A stretch of 11,843 nt of DNA, taken from a bacterium. Its GTDB lineage: Bacteria; Zhuqueibacterota; QNDG01; JAFGCO01. The notes under the pieces were generated by a model. It saw only the letters and a list, made by a program, of their open reading frames with translations. It did not search any database and was not told the origin of the DNA. The stretch lies in the NCBI GenBank assembly GCA_016932575.1, contig JAFGCO010000020.1, forward strand, positions 1 through 11,843. Direction: 5' to 3'. This document shows, piece by piece, positions 1 through 9,100 of the stretch (position 1 is its first letter; every line of letters starts with the position of its first letter). Both the position numbers and the translations under genes were made by a program.

Positions 1-26
1 ATACGATAAACATAAAGGAGTCATCA

Positions 27-1250
27 ATGAAATCGACGATAAAAATACTCATCACCCTCACGGCCGTTCTTCTGGTCATGGCGGGGTGTGAGTATGACGG
101 ACCGACAGCCATGTATGATCGGCCTTATGAAGAAACGGATCCGCCTGTGATTACCTCGGTTGATCCGCCGGAAGCGGTTGCGGGAGTGAATTTTATTACG
201 ATATACGGTGAAAATTTTTCAGAGACATTAGACAGCAATAAAGTCTATGTCGATGGATTTCTCTCAGAGATTGTTGATTTTGATACTTCATTTCTGACCA
301 TACGCCGGCCCAACCGTACGGGCGATTCAACAGTCATTAAAGTCGTTAATTATGAAACCATCGGACATGCGACACATTCGCCGTATAAAATATTACCCGT
401 ATATGAGCGATACGGCGGATTTATTGAAAATGCAGAGCTGACCGCACTGGCTGTCAGCAGCAATGGAGACCTTTATGTGGCTCAGGGGGGATCTCCGAGA
501 GTGCTTTATCACGTTTCTTCAGACGGCAGCAACAAAACCTTGCTGGGCGAAACTTCCAGGGGTGTGACGGATATGAAAATGGCTCCTGACGGAAAACTGG
601 TCCTGTTATGCAATAATAAAAGTATTTATAAATTTAATGTGGAAGAAAAGTTAGAGACAGAGTGGCTATCTCAGGATGAGAGGGTTTCATTCGGTGATTT
701 TGATGCAGACGGGAATTTTTATGCAGGAGGACGGAAAACGGGTATTGTTGTGATCAAACCGGATTTATCCGTGGCAACGATTGACCTTTATTCAAACGAT
801 GAAATATTTTGCATGCGTATGTTTAATGACGCGCTCTATCTTCTGGTCCAAACAGCCCGTCCGGATGAGGCGACTCCTGAAATGGCGGTTTGGCGTCATC
901 CAATACAGGACGCCAACGGCACATTGGGTGAGAAGGAACTGGTGGTGGATTGGGCAGTTTTCGAGGCAAATGAGGAATCGGTTCCGATCTATTTTACGAT
1001 TTCGAAAGAGGGCGTGATTTATTTGAGTTCTGATGATGTCCAATCTGTTTACAGCTACGATATGCATCTTCAGGTCAGAGATATTCTGTATAAAGGGATT
1101 CTTCCCGCCGGCGGTTATTGTCTTTCATGGGGGATCGGGAATGATCTGTATATGGTTCAGGGAGAAGATATCGAAGGCAACGAAGTAAATGATTTGATTC
1201 GTATCGATATGGGCACATCCGGGGCGCCCTATTATGGATGGTCAAAGTAA
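27..1250 (+). CDS. IPT/TIG-domain lipoprotein with a C-terminal beta-propeller
   Basis: This is a predicted outer-membrane or surface lipoprotein of 407 residues. The N-terminus is a short basic stretch followed by a hydrophobic segment ending in the lipobox VMAGC, so Cys21 would be the lipidated residue. Residues about 39-122 look like an IPT/TIG immunoglobulin-like fold (PPVITSVDPPEAVAG, then IYGENFS). Residues about 125-400 hold at least six propeller-like strands of the NHL/SMP-30 kind, for example ALAVSSNGDLYVA, DMKMAPDGKLVLL, FGDFDADGNFYAGG and FTISKEGVIYLSS. AAAGGAG at 14-20 sits six bases before the ATG and fixes the start. IPT/TIG plus NHL lipoproteins occur in Bacteroidetes polysaccharide-utilisation loci as surface glycan-binding proteins; a binding role here is inferred from that. 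No catalytic motif is visible. It lies more than 400 bases before the next gene, so it probably ends an operon that begins outside the window. Confidence 0.85.
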   Translation: MKSTIKILITLTAVLLVMAGCEYDGPTAMYDRPYEETDPPVITSVDPPEAVAGVNFITIYGENFSETLDSNKVYVDGFLSEIVDFDTSFLTIRRPNRTGDSTVIKVVNYETIGHATHSPYKILPVYERYGGFIENAELTALAVSSNGDLYVAQGGSPRVLYHVSSDGSNKTLLGETSRGVTDMKMAPDGKLVLLCNNKSIYKFNVEEKLETEWLSQDERVSFGDFDADGNFYAGGRKTGIVVIKPDLSVATIDLYSNDEIFCMRMFNDALYLLVQTARPDEATPEMAVWRHPIQDANGTLGEKELVVDWAVFEANEESVPIYFTISKEGVIYLSSDDVQSVYSYDMHLQVRDILYKGILPAGGYCLSWGIGNDLYMVQGEDIEGNEVNDLIRIDMGTSGAPYYGWSK

Positions 1251-1309
1251 TTATAAAATTTGATTATTTTGTATCAGACAGAATGATAAGTCGAGAAAGG
1301 GAGTGAAGC

Positions 1310-1333
1310 ACAAAGCACACAAAGAGTACAAAG
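1310..1333. repeat. Three ACAAAG units at 9-base spacing
   Basis: ACAAAG occurs at 1310-1315, 1319-1324 and 1328-1333, separated by CAC and AGT. Read on the minus strand this is a run of CTTTGT units with a 9-base period. It resembles short intergenic repeats of the CTTTGTG type that I recall from many environmental bacterial genomes. That likeness is from memory and was not searched. Function unknown. Confidence 0.55.
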
Positions 1334-1346
1334 GTTGTTTTGATTG

Positions 1347-1392
1347 AAGCATTAAAGATTTTCATAATATGTGTTTATCTCGTTTAATGCTT
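1347..1392. repeat. 10-bp perfect inverted repeat with 26-base loop
   Basis: AAGCATTAAA at 1347-1356 is the exact reverse complement of TTTAATGCTT at 1383-1392. The loop is 26 bases and the stem is AT-rich. TT follows the right arm, but there is no long U-tract. It could be a weak terminator for the lipoprotein gene, though it lies nearly 100 bases past the stop. It could also be an end of a small mobile element or a regulator site. The sequence does not decide between these. Confidence 0.4.
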
Positions 1393-1631
1393 TTGGACCT
1401 TCCTTGAGTATTTTGAGGTTCTTATCGTGCTTTTTTCCTGCTTGTTTGTCCTATTATGCCAAAATATCATTAAATATTGACTGCTCAGTTTCAAAGACAT
1501 CTTTTAACCGAAGTCTTCTGCTTATTTTCATCCTTTCGTGTAATTATTGAATAAACAGTATATCCCCCCTGTTGATAGAAAACTGTTTGCTTGATAAAAA
1601 ATTGTTGCTATCTTATCCATATATAAATGAA

Positions 1632-1660
1632 TGGACGCGGATCAGTGTCAACCATATAAC
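1632..1660 (+). promoter_or_regulatory. Possible sigma-70-type promoter abutting the HTCS start
   Basis: TGGACG (1632-1637) matches four of six bases of TTGACA, and TATAAC (1655-1660) matches five of six bases of TATAAT, with a 17-base spacer. The ATG at 1665 begins five bases after the -10 box. Transcription would therefore begin at or next to the start codon, giving a leaderless or nearly leaderless message. This fits the lack of any Shine-Dalgarno sequence there. In an AT-rich region such matches also arise by chance. Confidence 0.3.
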
Positions 1661-1664
1661 TATA

Positions 1665-4600
1665 ATGAAAAATACGTTTTACATCTCTTTGCTTTGTCTG
1701 TCATCCGCTCTTTTTACGCGCAGCCTTGAATTTCAACATCTTACCACAGTTCACGGATTGTCGGATAACTCTGTGCTTTGTATCCATCAGGATCATGAAG
1801 GATTCATGTGGTTCGGTACTCAGAACGGATTGAATCAATTTGACGGATACAGATACCGGATTTTTCAGTATGATCCCTCGGATTCCTGCAGTATCAGCGC
1901 CAATCAAATCAACTGCATTCTGGAAGACCGTGAGGGATACTTATGGATTGGCACTGATGCCGGGGGACTGAACCGGTACAATAAACTTTTTAATCAATTC
2001 AAGCATTACCGGGCAGATATTGAAGATTCAACGCAATTGCCCGACGATTTCATCGGCAGTCTGTTTCAGGACAGCCATGACAGACTCTGGATCGGTACTT
2101 CTGAAGGCGTGAGCCAGTATCATAGAGAAACGGATTCATTCACGCATCTTTCTATTCAGGCTTTTGTGAAAGCAATTTGCGAAGATTCTCAGGGAAATCT
2201 CTGGTTTGGAACGGGTTTTAACGGTGTATATAAATATCATCCGGACACTCACCATATGGTTCATTACATGCATCATCCATCTCAGAATAACACACTCGGT
2301 GCCAATACCATAGAGACCATTGTTGAAGATGCTTCGAATCATATTTGGATTGGCACCATTGACGGCGGATTAAACCTCTATGAACGGAGAAATGACAGTT
2401 TTATTGTTTTCAGCCAAGAGACCCGTCAATCAAGTCGATGGACAAGCAAAACCATATTTTCTCTGTATTGTGATCGGAGCGGTAATTTGTGGGCAGGCTA
2501 TGAGAATGCCGGACTCAGCCGTGTCCTTATGGATACTCTCAAAGTGGGTGGTGTAACCAGGCTTCAGTTCGAAATTTATCACCATGAAGTCAATGATATT
2601 CAATCGCTGAGTAACAATACAGTACGGTCCATTTTTGAAGATAACCAGGGAAATTTATGGATCGGTACTTATTACGGCGGAGTGAATCTGTTTCGCCGGC
2701 ATAAAAAACAGTTTCAGAACTATCATTCCGAGCCCTATAATGATCAAGGATTAAACCATGACGTGATTCAAACCTTTTTAGAAGATCCGGCCGGTAATAT
2801 CTGGATTGGAACCGATGGCGGCGGATTGAATTATTTCGACCGGAAAACGGGTATTTTTACCAAGTATATGCACGAGGTGGACGATCCGTACAGCATCAGT
2901 GATAATCACATACTGGATTTACATCAGGAGGGGAGGGGAAATATTTGGGTGGCAACCTGGAACGGACTGAATTATTTTGATCTTAATACAAAACGGTTTT
3001 ATTCCTATTTTCATCAAGAGAACGATCCGGGCAGTTTGATCAGCAACAAGGTAACAGCTGTTTTGGAGGATTTTCGAGGGCTCGTCTGGATTGGCACAAC
3101 CGCCGGATTGACACTTTTTGATCCCGTTAAAAATGCGTTTTTTCAGTTTGATGCTGAAAAACATGCCAATATCAACACACGCTATATTCATTCCATTCTT
3201 CAGGATTCGAAAAAAAACCTATGGATAGCTACGGTTCATGGTCTCTATTTGTTGCCCTGGGACAAACTTCGCAATGAACAGTGGGATTTTGTTCGTTATG
3301 TGAATGAGGATCAGGACTCCATTAATATTTCGGTCAATCATTTTTTATCCGTTTATGAAGATCATCTGGGGATTGTCTGGCTGGGAACCATTGACGGACT
3401 CTGTTATTATCATCCAGGTCAGGATCGATTCGGTCGATATTCTATGACAGACGGATTAAACACCAATATGATTTTTTCAGTTGTTGAAGATCTTCAAGGC
3501 AATCTCTGGATGGGAACCAATAAAGGTATTTCCCATTTTACACGGCAAAATCAGCACTTTCGCAATTATGGCATTCATGACGGTTTAATGAGCGACGCAT
3601 TTACCAAAGCAGCTCTGAGATGCCGGTCAGGCGAATTGATGCTTGGTGGTAAAACAGGATTTACGCTTTTTTATCCGGATCGAATTAAAGAGAGCACGTA
3701 TATCCCTCCGATTGTATTGACCGATTTTCAAATTTTTGACCACTCTACTCCTTTAGGCAGGGTATTAAAAAAGGTTCATTCGGAAAAGGCGGATTCTATG
3801 GTGATCGAACTGGCATATAATGAAAATATGATTTCTTTTGAATTCGCAGCACTGGATTTTACGGCACCGCAGAAAAATCGATATCAGTATATGCTGGAGG
3901 GTTTTGATGAGCAATGGCGGAAAATCGACGCGGACCGTCGTTTTGCTACCTATACCAATTTATCCGCAGGCCATTATGTGTTTCGTGTCCTGGGCAGCAA
4001 TTGTGACGGTGTGTGGAATCGTCAGGGCCTGGCCATTGGTGTCGTCATCCACCCGCCATTCTGGAGAACCAGTTGGGCCTTACTGGTTTATATTGGTTTT
4101 ATTATTTCAGTCTTGATGATGTTTAAAAAACTGGTGGCCTATCGTGAAAAATTGAAAAACGAAGTGCTTATGGAGCGCAGGGAAGCGGAGCGTATTCATG
4201 AAGTGGATGCGATGAGACTCCGGTTTTTTACCAATATCTCGCATGAATTTCGTACACCGCTGACCTTAATTATAGGGCTGTTAGAACGGTTGATGCGTTT
4301 CAAGAAATCGATTGGAAGAAGCGAGCTGCTCCAGAATTTTCTGATTATGCAGCGAAATGCCAAACGCTTGCTGCGTTTAATCAATCAAATTATGGATATT
4401 CGTAAGCTGGATGAAGGGTGCATGCCGCTTAATCTGAAACATCGTGATATCGTTCATTTTATTCGATCCATATATTCATCCTTTAAATATCAAGCGGAAC
4501 AAAGAAATATTCAATATCGGTTTGAGACTTCGATTGATCAATTTTCCATGTGGTTTGATCCTGATAAAGTGGACAAGATTGTATATAATTTGCTTTCCAA

Positions 4601-5819
4601 TGCATTTAAGTATACTAAGAATGGTGGTAATATTGATATCAAAATTCATATACCGGTATCCATGATGTCTGGCACCCAGAATCATTCTGTGCTTGTCCAG
4701 GGTCTGGAAATCAAGATTCAAGATGACGGAATCGGTATTGCAAAAGATGATCAGGAAAAGGTCTTTGATCCATTTTATCAGGTGCTTAATGCTGGCGAAC
4801 AGGCGTCAAAAGGAACAGGGATTGGATTGTCTCTGACCAAAGAGCTGGTTCTTTTGCATCAAGGCGATATCCGGCTTGAGAGCCATTCAGGAGAAGGCGC
4901 CTGCTTTACGGTTACCCTCCCCACCCATCTCATTCCAGACAATATCTATGAGGCAGAGTATCCGGTTGAAGAGGAATTGTATCCGGTTCTTCCAAAGGCA
5001 AGCGTGATTCACCAGAAAATTCATATGGAAAATCATAATGGGCCGCTTATTCTTGTGGTGGATGATGATATTGATTTTTGCAATTATCTGCGAGATGAAT
5101 TGTCATCGGATTATCGTGTGATCGAAGTGACAAGCGGTGATATGGCTTATGAAAAGAGCATGGAATTTATGCCGGATTTAATTGTCAGTGATGTGAAAAT
5201 GCCTAAAATGGATGGATTTACCCTGTGCACTCTGATTAAAAATAATGACAGAACGTCTCATATCCCTGTCATTTTACTTACGTCGAAAACCGGTGAGAAG
5301 AATCAGATGGCTGGTTATGATCACGGAGCAGATGGTTATATCATGAAACCCTTTGACATTACGTTCTTAAGAAAACGCATTACAAATCTGCTGAACTCAA
5401 GAAAAAAATTAAAAGAAAGATTCAGTCATGAGATTTATCTTCAGCCGAAAAATGTTGTGATTACTTCAGAGCAGGAGCGGTTTTTAAAAAATGTATTTGA
5501 TGTTATTGAGACAAATTTGGAAGATCCTGATTTCAGTGTCAGCCAACTGGGCTATAAAATCGGATTAAGCCGGGTTCAGCTTTACCGAAAAATCAAAAAT
5601 TTGACGGAATTGACACCCAATGATCTAATTAAAAATTTCCGTTTAAAGCGCGCTGCTCAATTGTTGAGAGAAAGCCAGTTGACAGTTCTTGAAATTACCT
5701 ATGAGACAGGGTTTAAAGATCCTTCCTATTTCTGCAAATGCTTTAAACAGCTTTATGGTTCATCTCCAAGAGAATATGTGAAAGAACAGAAATTCAAATC
5801 AATACATACAGAGTCGTAA
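1665..5819 (+). CDS. Hybrid two-component system sensor kinase/response regulator (HTCS), AraC-type output
   Basis: This single-chain regulator has 1384 residues from the ATG chosen here. The N-terminus looks like a signal peptide (MKNTFYISLLCLSSALF). Fourteen propeller motifs of the form DxxGxLWIGT, the last degenerate, lie at about residues 48-664; this is the Reg_prop pattern of two seven-bladed periplasmic propellers. A Y_Y_Y domain follows (about 716-785), then a membrane helix (about 804-823). HisKA has His860 in SHEFRTPLT. The ATPase shows the N-box with Asn979, G1 DDGIGI at 1020 and G2 GTGIGL at 1050. The receiver has Asp1133-1135, phosphoacceptor Asp1176, Thr1206 and Lys1228. An AraC HTH fills about 1278-1380. 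All key residues are present. In this family ligand binding triggers phosphorelay and activates nearby uptake genes, so the receptor operon at 6127 is the likely target. The open frame extends to a TTG at 1572, but that would add 31 residues ahead of the signal peptide, and neither start has a Shine-Dalgarno sequence. Confidence 0.95.
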   Translation: MKNTFYISLLCLSSALFTRSLEFQHLTTVHGLSDNSVLCIHQDHEGFMWFGTQNGLNQFDGYRYRIFQYDPSDSCSISANQINCILEDREGYLWIGTDAGGLNRYNKLFNQFKHYRADIEDSTQLPDDFIGSLFQDSHDRLWIGTSEGVSQYHRETDSFTHLSIQAFVKAICEDSQGNLWFGTGFNGVYKYHPDTHHMVHYMHHPSQNNTLGANTIETIVEDASNHIWIGTIDGGLNLYERRNDSFIVFSQETRQSSRWTSKTIFSLYCDRSGNLWAGYENAGLSRVLMDTLKVGGVTRLQFEIYHHEVNDIQSLSNNTVRSIFEDNQGNLWIGTYYGGVNLFRRHKKQFQNYHSEPYNDQGLNHDVIQTFLEDPAGNIWIGTDGGGLNYFDRKTGIFTKYMHEVDDPYSISDNHILDLHQEGRGNIWVATWNGLNYFDLNTKRFYSYFHQENDPGSLISNKVTAVLEDFRGLVWIGTTAGLTLFDPVKNAFFQFDAEKHANINTRYIHSILQDSKKNLWIATVHGLYLLPWDKLRNEQWDFVRYVNEDQDSINISVNHFLSVYEDHLGIVWLGTIDGLCYYHPGQDRFGRYSMTDGLNTNMIFSVVEDLQGNLWMGTNKGISHFTRQNQHFRNYGIHDGLMSDAFTKAALRCRSGELMLGGKTGFTLFYPDRIKESTYIPPIVLTDFQIFDHSTPLGRVLKKVHSEKADSMVIELAYNENMISFEFAALDFTAPQKNRYQYMLEGFDEQWRKIDADRRFATYTNLSAGHYVFRVLGSNCDGVWNRQGLAIGVVIHPPFWRTSWALLVYIGFIISVLMMFKKLVAYREKLKNEVLMERREAERIHEVDAMRLRFFTNISHEFRTPLTLIIGLLERLMRFKKSIGRSELLQNFLIMQRNAKRLLRLINQIMDIRKLDEGCMPLNLKHRDIVHFIRSIYSSFKYQAEQRNIQYRFETSIDQFSMWFDPDKVDKIVYNLLSNAFKYTKNGGNIDIKIHIPVSMMSGTQNHSVLVQGLEIKIQDDGIGIAKDDQEKVFDPFYQVLNAGEQASKGTGIGLSLTKELVLLHQGDIRLESHSGEGACFTVTLPTHLIPDNIYEAEYPVEEELYPVLPKASVIHQKIHMENHNGPLILVVDDDIDFCNYLRDELSSDYRVIEVTSGDMAYEKSMEFMPDLIVSDVKMPKMDGFTLCTLIKNNDRTSHIPVILLTSKTGEKNQMAGYDHGADGYIMKPFDITFLRKRITNLLNSRKKLKERFSHEIYLQPKNVVITSEQERFLKNVFDVIETNLEDPDFSVSQLGYKIGLSRVQLYRKIKNLTELTPNDLIKNFRLKRAAQLLRESQLTVLEITYETGFKDPSYFCKCFKQLYGSSPREYVKEQKFKSIHTES

Positions 5820-5907
5820 CCGTTATGCAAGGGTAACCAGATTACCAAAGTTTGAAACATAGTTACAATGCAAATTGGGATGATTTTATGTATTATTTTA
5901 ACACTTC

Positions 5908-5960
5908 ACTTTTAAAGTAAGGGGTCATTTACAAATCCATAACGATTCATTCCCAGGGAA
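5908..5960. promoter_or_regulatory. Pair of 11-bp palindromes, possible operator sites
   Basis: ACTTT-T-AAAGT (5908-5918) and TTCCC-A-GGGAA (5950-5960) are both perfect five-base inverted repeats around one central base. Their centres are 42 bases apart, close to four helical turns. They lie between the regulator and its presumed target operon. The two sites differ in sequence, and AraC-type outputs usually bind direct repeats, so assigning them to the HTCS would be speculative. Confidence 0.25.
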
Positions 5961-5964
5961 CATT

Positions 5965-6069
5965 ATGCGCTTTTTCCATTTTAGTAAACCATTTATTGCT
6001 GCATGTGTTGAGATCATTTTAATTTTTGTTATCGTGATTGGCCTGTTATGGTTGCTTTCATGGATATAG
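5965..6069 (+). CDS. Possible 34-residue single-pass membrane peptide
   Basis: An ATG at 5965 opens a 34-codon frame ending at TAG 6067-6069. The peptide starts MRFFHFSKPF and then has a strongly hydrophobic stretch (IILIFVIVIGLLWLLSWI), as expected for one membrane helix. A purine-rich AGGGAA lies four bases before the ATG, a weak and closely spaced ribosome binding site. It ends 57 bases before the TonB receptor gene and on the same strand, so it could be cotranscribed. I recognise no family. A frame this short in AT-rich DNA may open by chance, and T-rich codons give hydrophobic residues by default. Confidence 0.25.
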   Translation: MRFFHFSKPFIAACVEIILIFVIVIGLLWLLSWI

Positions 6070-6126
6070 AGATTTTCATGAAACAGATGATGAGAAAAAT
6101 TTTGTACAACTTTAAGGAGGATAATA

Positions 6127-9100
6127 ATGAGAAATGAGACTCGACGGGCTGCTCTGTTGGGTTTGATTACGGCCCTGTTATCAGCCGGACTGCTCTGGCC
6201 TGGGACCACCGGTAAGATCGCTGGAACAGTGATCGACAAACAGACGGGTGAACCTTTGGGAGGGGCGAATGTCATGGTTGAAGACACTGAATATGGAGCA
6301 GCCGCGGATTTGGACGGGCAGTTCACGATTTTACATGTACCGCCGGGTGTTTACAACGTGCAGTTCACAGTGATCGGATATGCCAAGGTCACTGTTACGG
6401 ATGTTCGCATCAATATTGATCAGACTGCCCGGGTGGATGTGGGGCTTGAAATGGAGGCTCTTGAGGGAGAGACGGTTACTGTAGTCGCTGAACGTACGGC
6501 CATTAAAGAAGATGTGGCCACAAGTGTCGTATCGGTATCCAACGATGAAGTGGAAGTACTTCCAGTCTCCTCCATCGATGGCGTTGCCGGGATGCAAGCC
6601 GGAATTCAGGGCGGACTCACAATACGGGGAGACGGCGCTGAAAATGTCCTGTTTCTTCTTGACGGCGTTACACTTCGCGATCCGAGAAATAATCAGCCCG
6701 TATCTAATATTGCTTTAAGTGCGATTAAAGAGATAAATATTGAAAGGGGCGGTTTTAATGCCGAGTATGGTCAGGTCCAAGCCGGTTTGGTCAATGTTGT
6801 CACACAAGAGGGAAGTAAAAAAGCATATCACGGAAGTATTACAACCAAGCTGAGTCCGCCGGCCGCAAAATATTTTCGCAGTAAAGGTATTCCCGATGTC
6901 CATGATCCGGATTCTTATTGGATGCGGCCTTATCTTGATGATGATGTCTGCTGGACCGGAACCAGTAGCGGAGTGTGGGATAAATATCAAATTGATGAGT
7001 ATCCCAGTTTCATCGGATGGAATGAGATTTCGCGCATTCTTTGTACTGACAATAATCCGGACAATGATCTCACACCATTGGCAGCCCAGCGTGTCTTTAT
7101 GTATGAAGTGCGTAAACCTCAAATCAACGATCAGCCCGATTATGAAATGGACTGCGGGTTTGGCGGTCCAGTGCCTTTGATAGGAAGAGAATTGGGTGAT
7201 TTAAGATTTTATACTTCCTATCGCCGGGATCGTGAAATGCTGCTTTTTCCGATGACCCGACCCGATTATGTTGATTATGACTGGACGGCGCAGATAACAT
7301 CCGATTTATCCAATTCGATGCGTTTTCGTATTTCGGGTCTTTTAGGGAAAAGGTACACCATGGAGAGTAACTGGGCCGCAGGCTATTATCCTCGCTGGCC
7401 TCATGAGATTGCAGATGTAGCGGCTTATTCCCATCAGGCCATGTTCGCTGATTGGGATTTTTGCCTTACGGATATCGCCCATCGTTCTCTGGCTGGAAAG
7501 TTGACGCATACGCTCAGCCCGAAAACGTTCTATGAGGTCTCGCTTGAATATTTTTACCGTGATTATTATACCCGTCCTACAGCCTGGCGGGACACGTCCA
7601 CATTATATGAAATCGTGCCGGGCTATTTTCGCGATGAAAATCCATTCGGATACTGGCCTGAAACAGAGGAGGGACTTATCGTCGGTTCCACATCCCATGC
7701 GTCCAAGGCCAGAGACAATACGGAAGTCAGCTCTGTGACACTGAAAGCTGATTTGACAAGCCAGATGAATTTTAATAATCTGGTTAAAACAGGCATGGAG
7801 CTTGTATACAATGACCTTGATTTTGATTACGGCGTCATTGCATCTGCTTCCGAGGGCAAACGTTATGATAACCGGGTACAGATGCGCGTGTTTCCAATAC
7901 GGGCGGCTCTTTATTTTCAGGACAAGCTCGAAACCAAAGGATTCACGCTGAATGCCGGATTGCGTCTGGATTACAGCAATTCGAATTCGGAATGGTGGAA
8001 CGTTGATCCCTATAATTCTGAATTCTTTTCTTCCAGTTATAATGAAGACGCCTATTTCAATATGAAAGATTCGGAACCGCAATGGCAGCTCAGCCCGCGT
8101 CTGGGCATCTCTCATCCTATCACAGAAAATTCAAAACTGTTTTTCAATTACGGGCATTTCAAGCAGATGCCGCAATATGAGACTTTATTCCGTTTAAGGC
8201 GTACATCAGATAAGGAACTTACAGCTATTGGAGATCCCAACCTTATGCTGGCCAAAACCATTTCCTATGAATTGGGTTATGATCAAATTTTGTTGAACGA
8301 TTTTATGATTCAGCTTGCGGCTTTTTATAAAGACATTTCGGATCAGCAGAATACAACGAATTATACATCCATACGGGGATTCTCTTATAATCTGACAACA
8401 AGTCAATCCTATGAGGATATTCGCGGATTTGAACTGACATTACGAAAAACGACCGGCCGATGGTGGTCGGGATTTGCCAATTACACTTACCAGGTGAGTA
8501 CAGAAGGCAGTTTCGGCAGGGAGGAAGTCTATCAGGATCCTTCTCTTCAGAAGAAATATGATGAAGCGACAGTGAATCTGTATCAGCAAAGACCGATTCC
8601 GAGACCGTATGCCAGGGCCAATCTGACCGTATTTTCACCAGGAAATCTGGGCCCAGAATTTTTAGGACATCATTATTTGGGTGGATTTTCTGCCAATTTA
8701 CTTGTCGACTGGCAGGCCGGGGAATGGGTGACTTATAATCCTAAAAACGTTTCCGGAATCATTAACAATGTCGAGAGCCTGGACTGGTTTAACGCCACTT
8801 TGAGAATTTCCAAAACAATACATTTAAGTAAATTTCAGGTGCAGTTTCTGGTGGATATGAACAATCTTTTTAACACAAAACGGCTTTGGCAGACCGGGGA
8901 TCAGGATTACCGCAGATCGCTTCATTTACCTTCACATGAGAAAATCAAATATATTTATGATCCAGTCACAAACAAAACCATCGAAGTTGTTAAAAAAACC
9001 GAAGCCTATGATAATATCCCCGGAGATGATAAGATCGGTGATTACCGCAAACCGGGTGTCGAGTTTCAGCCCATAGAAGGCCGTGGCAGCATTGATCTTA

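Larger units (their letters stand above)
1251..1664. other. Intergenic region upstream of the HTCS
   Basis: No convincing gene lies in these 414 bases, and they are AT-rich compared with the flanking coding sequence. They hold a triple ACAAAG repeat (1310-1333), a 10-bp inverted repeat (1347-1392), and a minus-strand frame from 1531 to 1352 broken by two adjacent stops. No GC-rich hairpin with a T-tract follows the upstream lipoprotein gene. The regulator's reading frame stays open upstream of 1665, back to a TTG at 1572, but this extension encodes no recognisable sequence and lacks a ribosome binding site. A weaker promoter-like match, TTGCTT-N16-TATCTT, lies at 1587-1614. Confidence 0.6.
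5820..6126. other. Intergenic region between HTCS and TonB receptor
   Basis: This 307-base stretch is the likely regulatory region of the receptor operon. It contains GGTAA-N5-TTACC (5832-5846), two 11-bp odd palindromes (5908-5918 and 5950-5960) and a 34-codon frame (5965-6069). It ends in AAGGAGG (6114-6120), the ribosome binding site of the receptor gene. No strong sigma-70 promoter and no Bacteroidetes TAnnTTTG element stands out. No terminator hairpin with a T-tract follows the HTCS gene. Confidence 0.6.

Noticed and set aside
1251-1285. AT-rich near-inverted repeat just after the lipoprotein gene as a terminator
   Set aside because: The arms (AAAAT and ATTTT) contain no G or C and would not form a stable hairpin. 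No proper T-tract follows.
1572-1664. TTG start adding 31 residues to the HTCS
   Set aside because: The extension precedes a good signal peptide, shows no conserved sequence, and has a C-rich stretch rather than a Shine-Dalgarno sequence upstream.
5832-5846. GGTAA-N5-TTACC as a terminator of the HTCS gene
   Set aside because: The stem is only five pairs and no T-tract follows. It is kept only as a possible protein-binding dyad.
6078-6137. 19-codon frame starting MKQMMRKILY just before the receptor, as a leader peptide
   Set aside because: It has no ribosome binding site, no regulatory codon run and no attenuator hairpin. It overlaps the receptor start by chance.
5925-6326. 133-codon minus-strand frame covering the receptor start and its upstream region
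   Set aside because: It runs across the receptor's signal peptide and ribosome binding site. It encodes no recognisable domain and ends in the intergenic region without any terminator.
7603-8115. 170-codon open frame on the minus strand inside the TonB receptor gene
   Set aside because: It lies wholly within the barrel coding region of a clear receptor and shows no domain or ribosome binding site. It is best explained as an antisense shadow.
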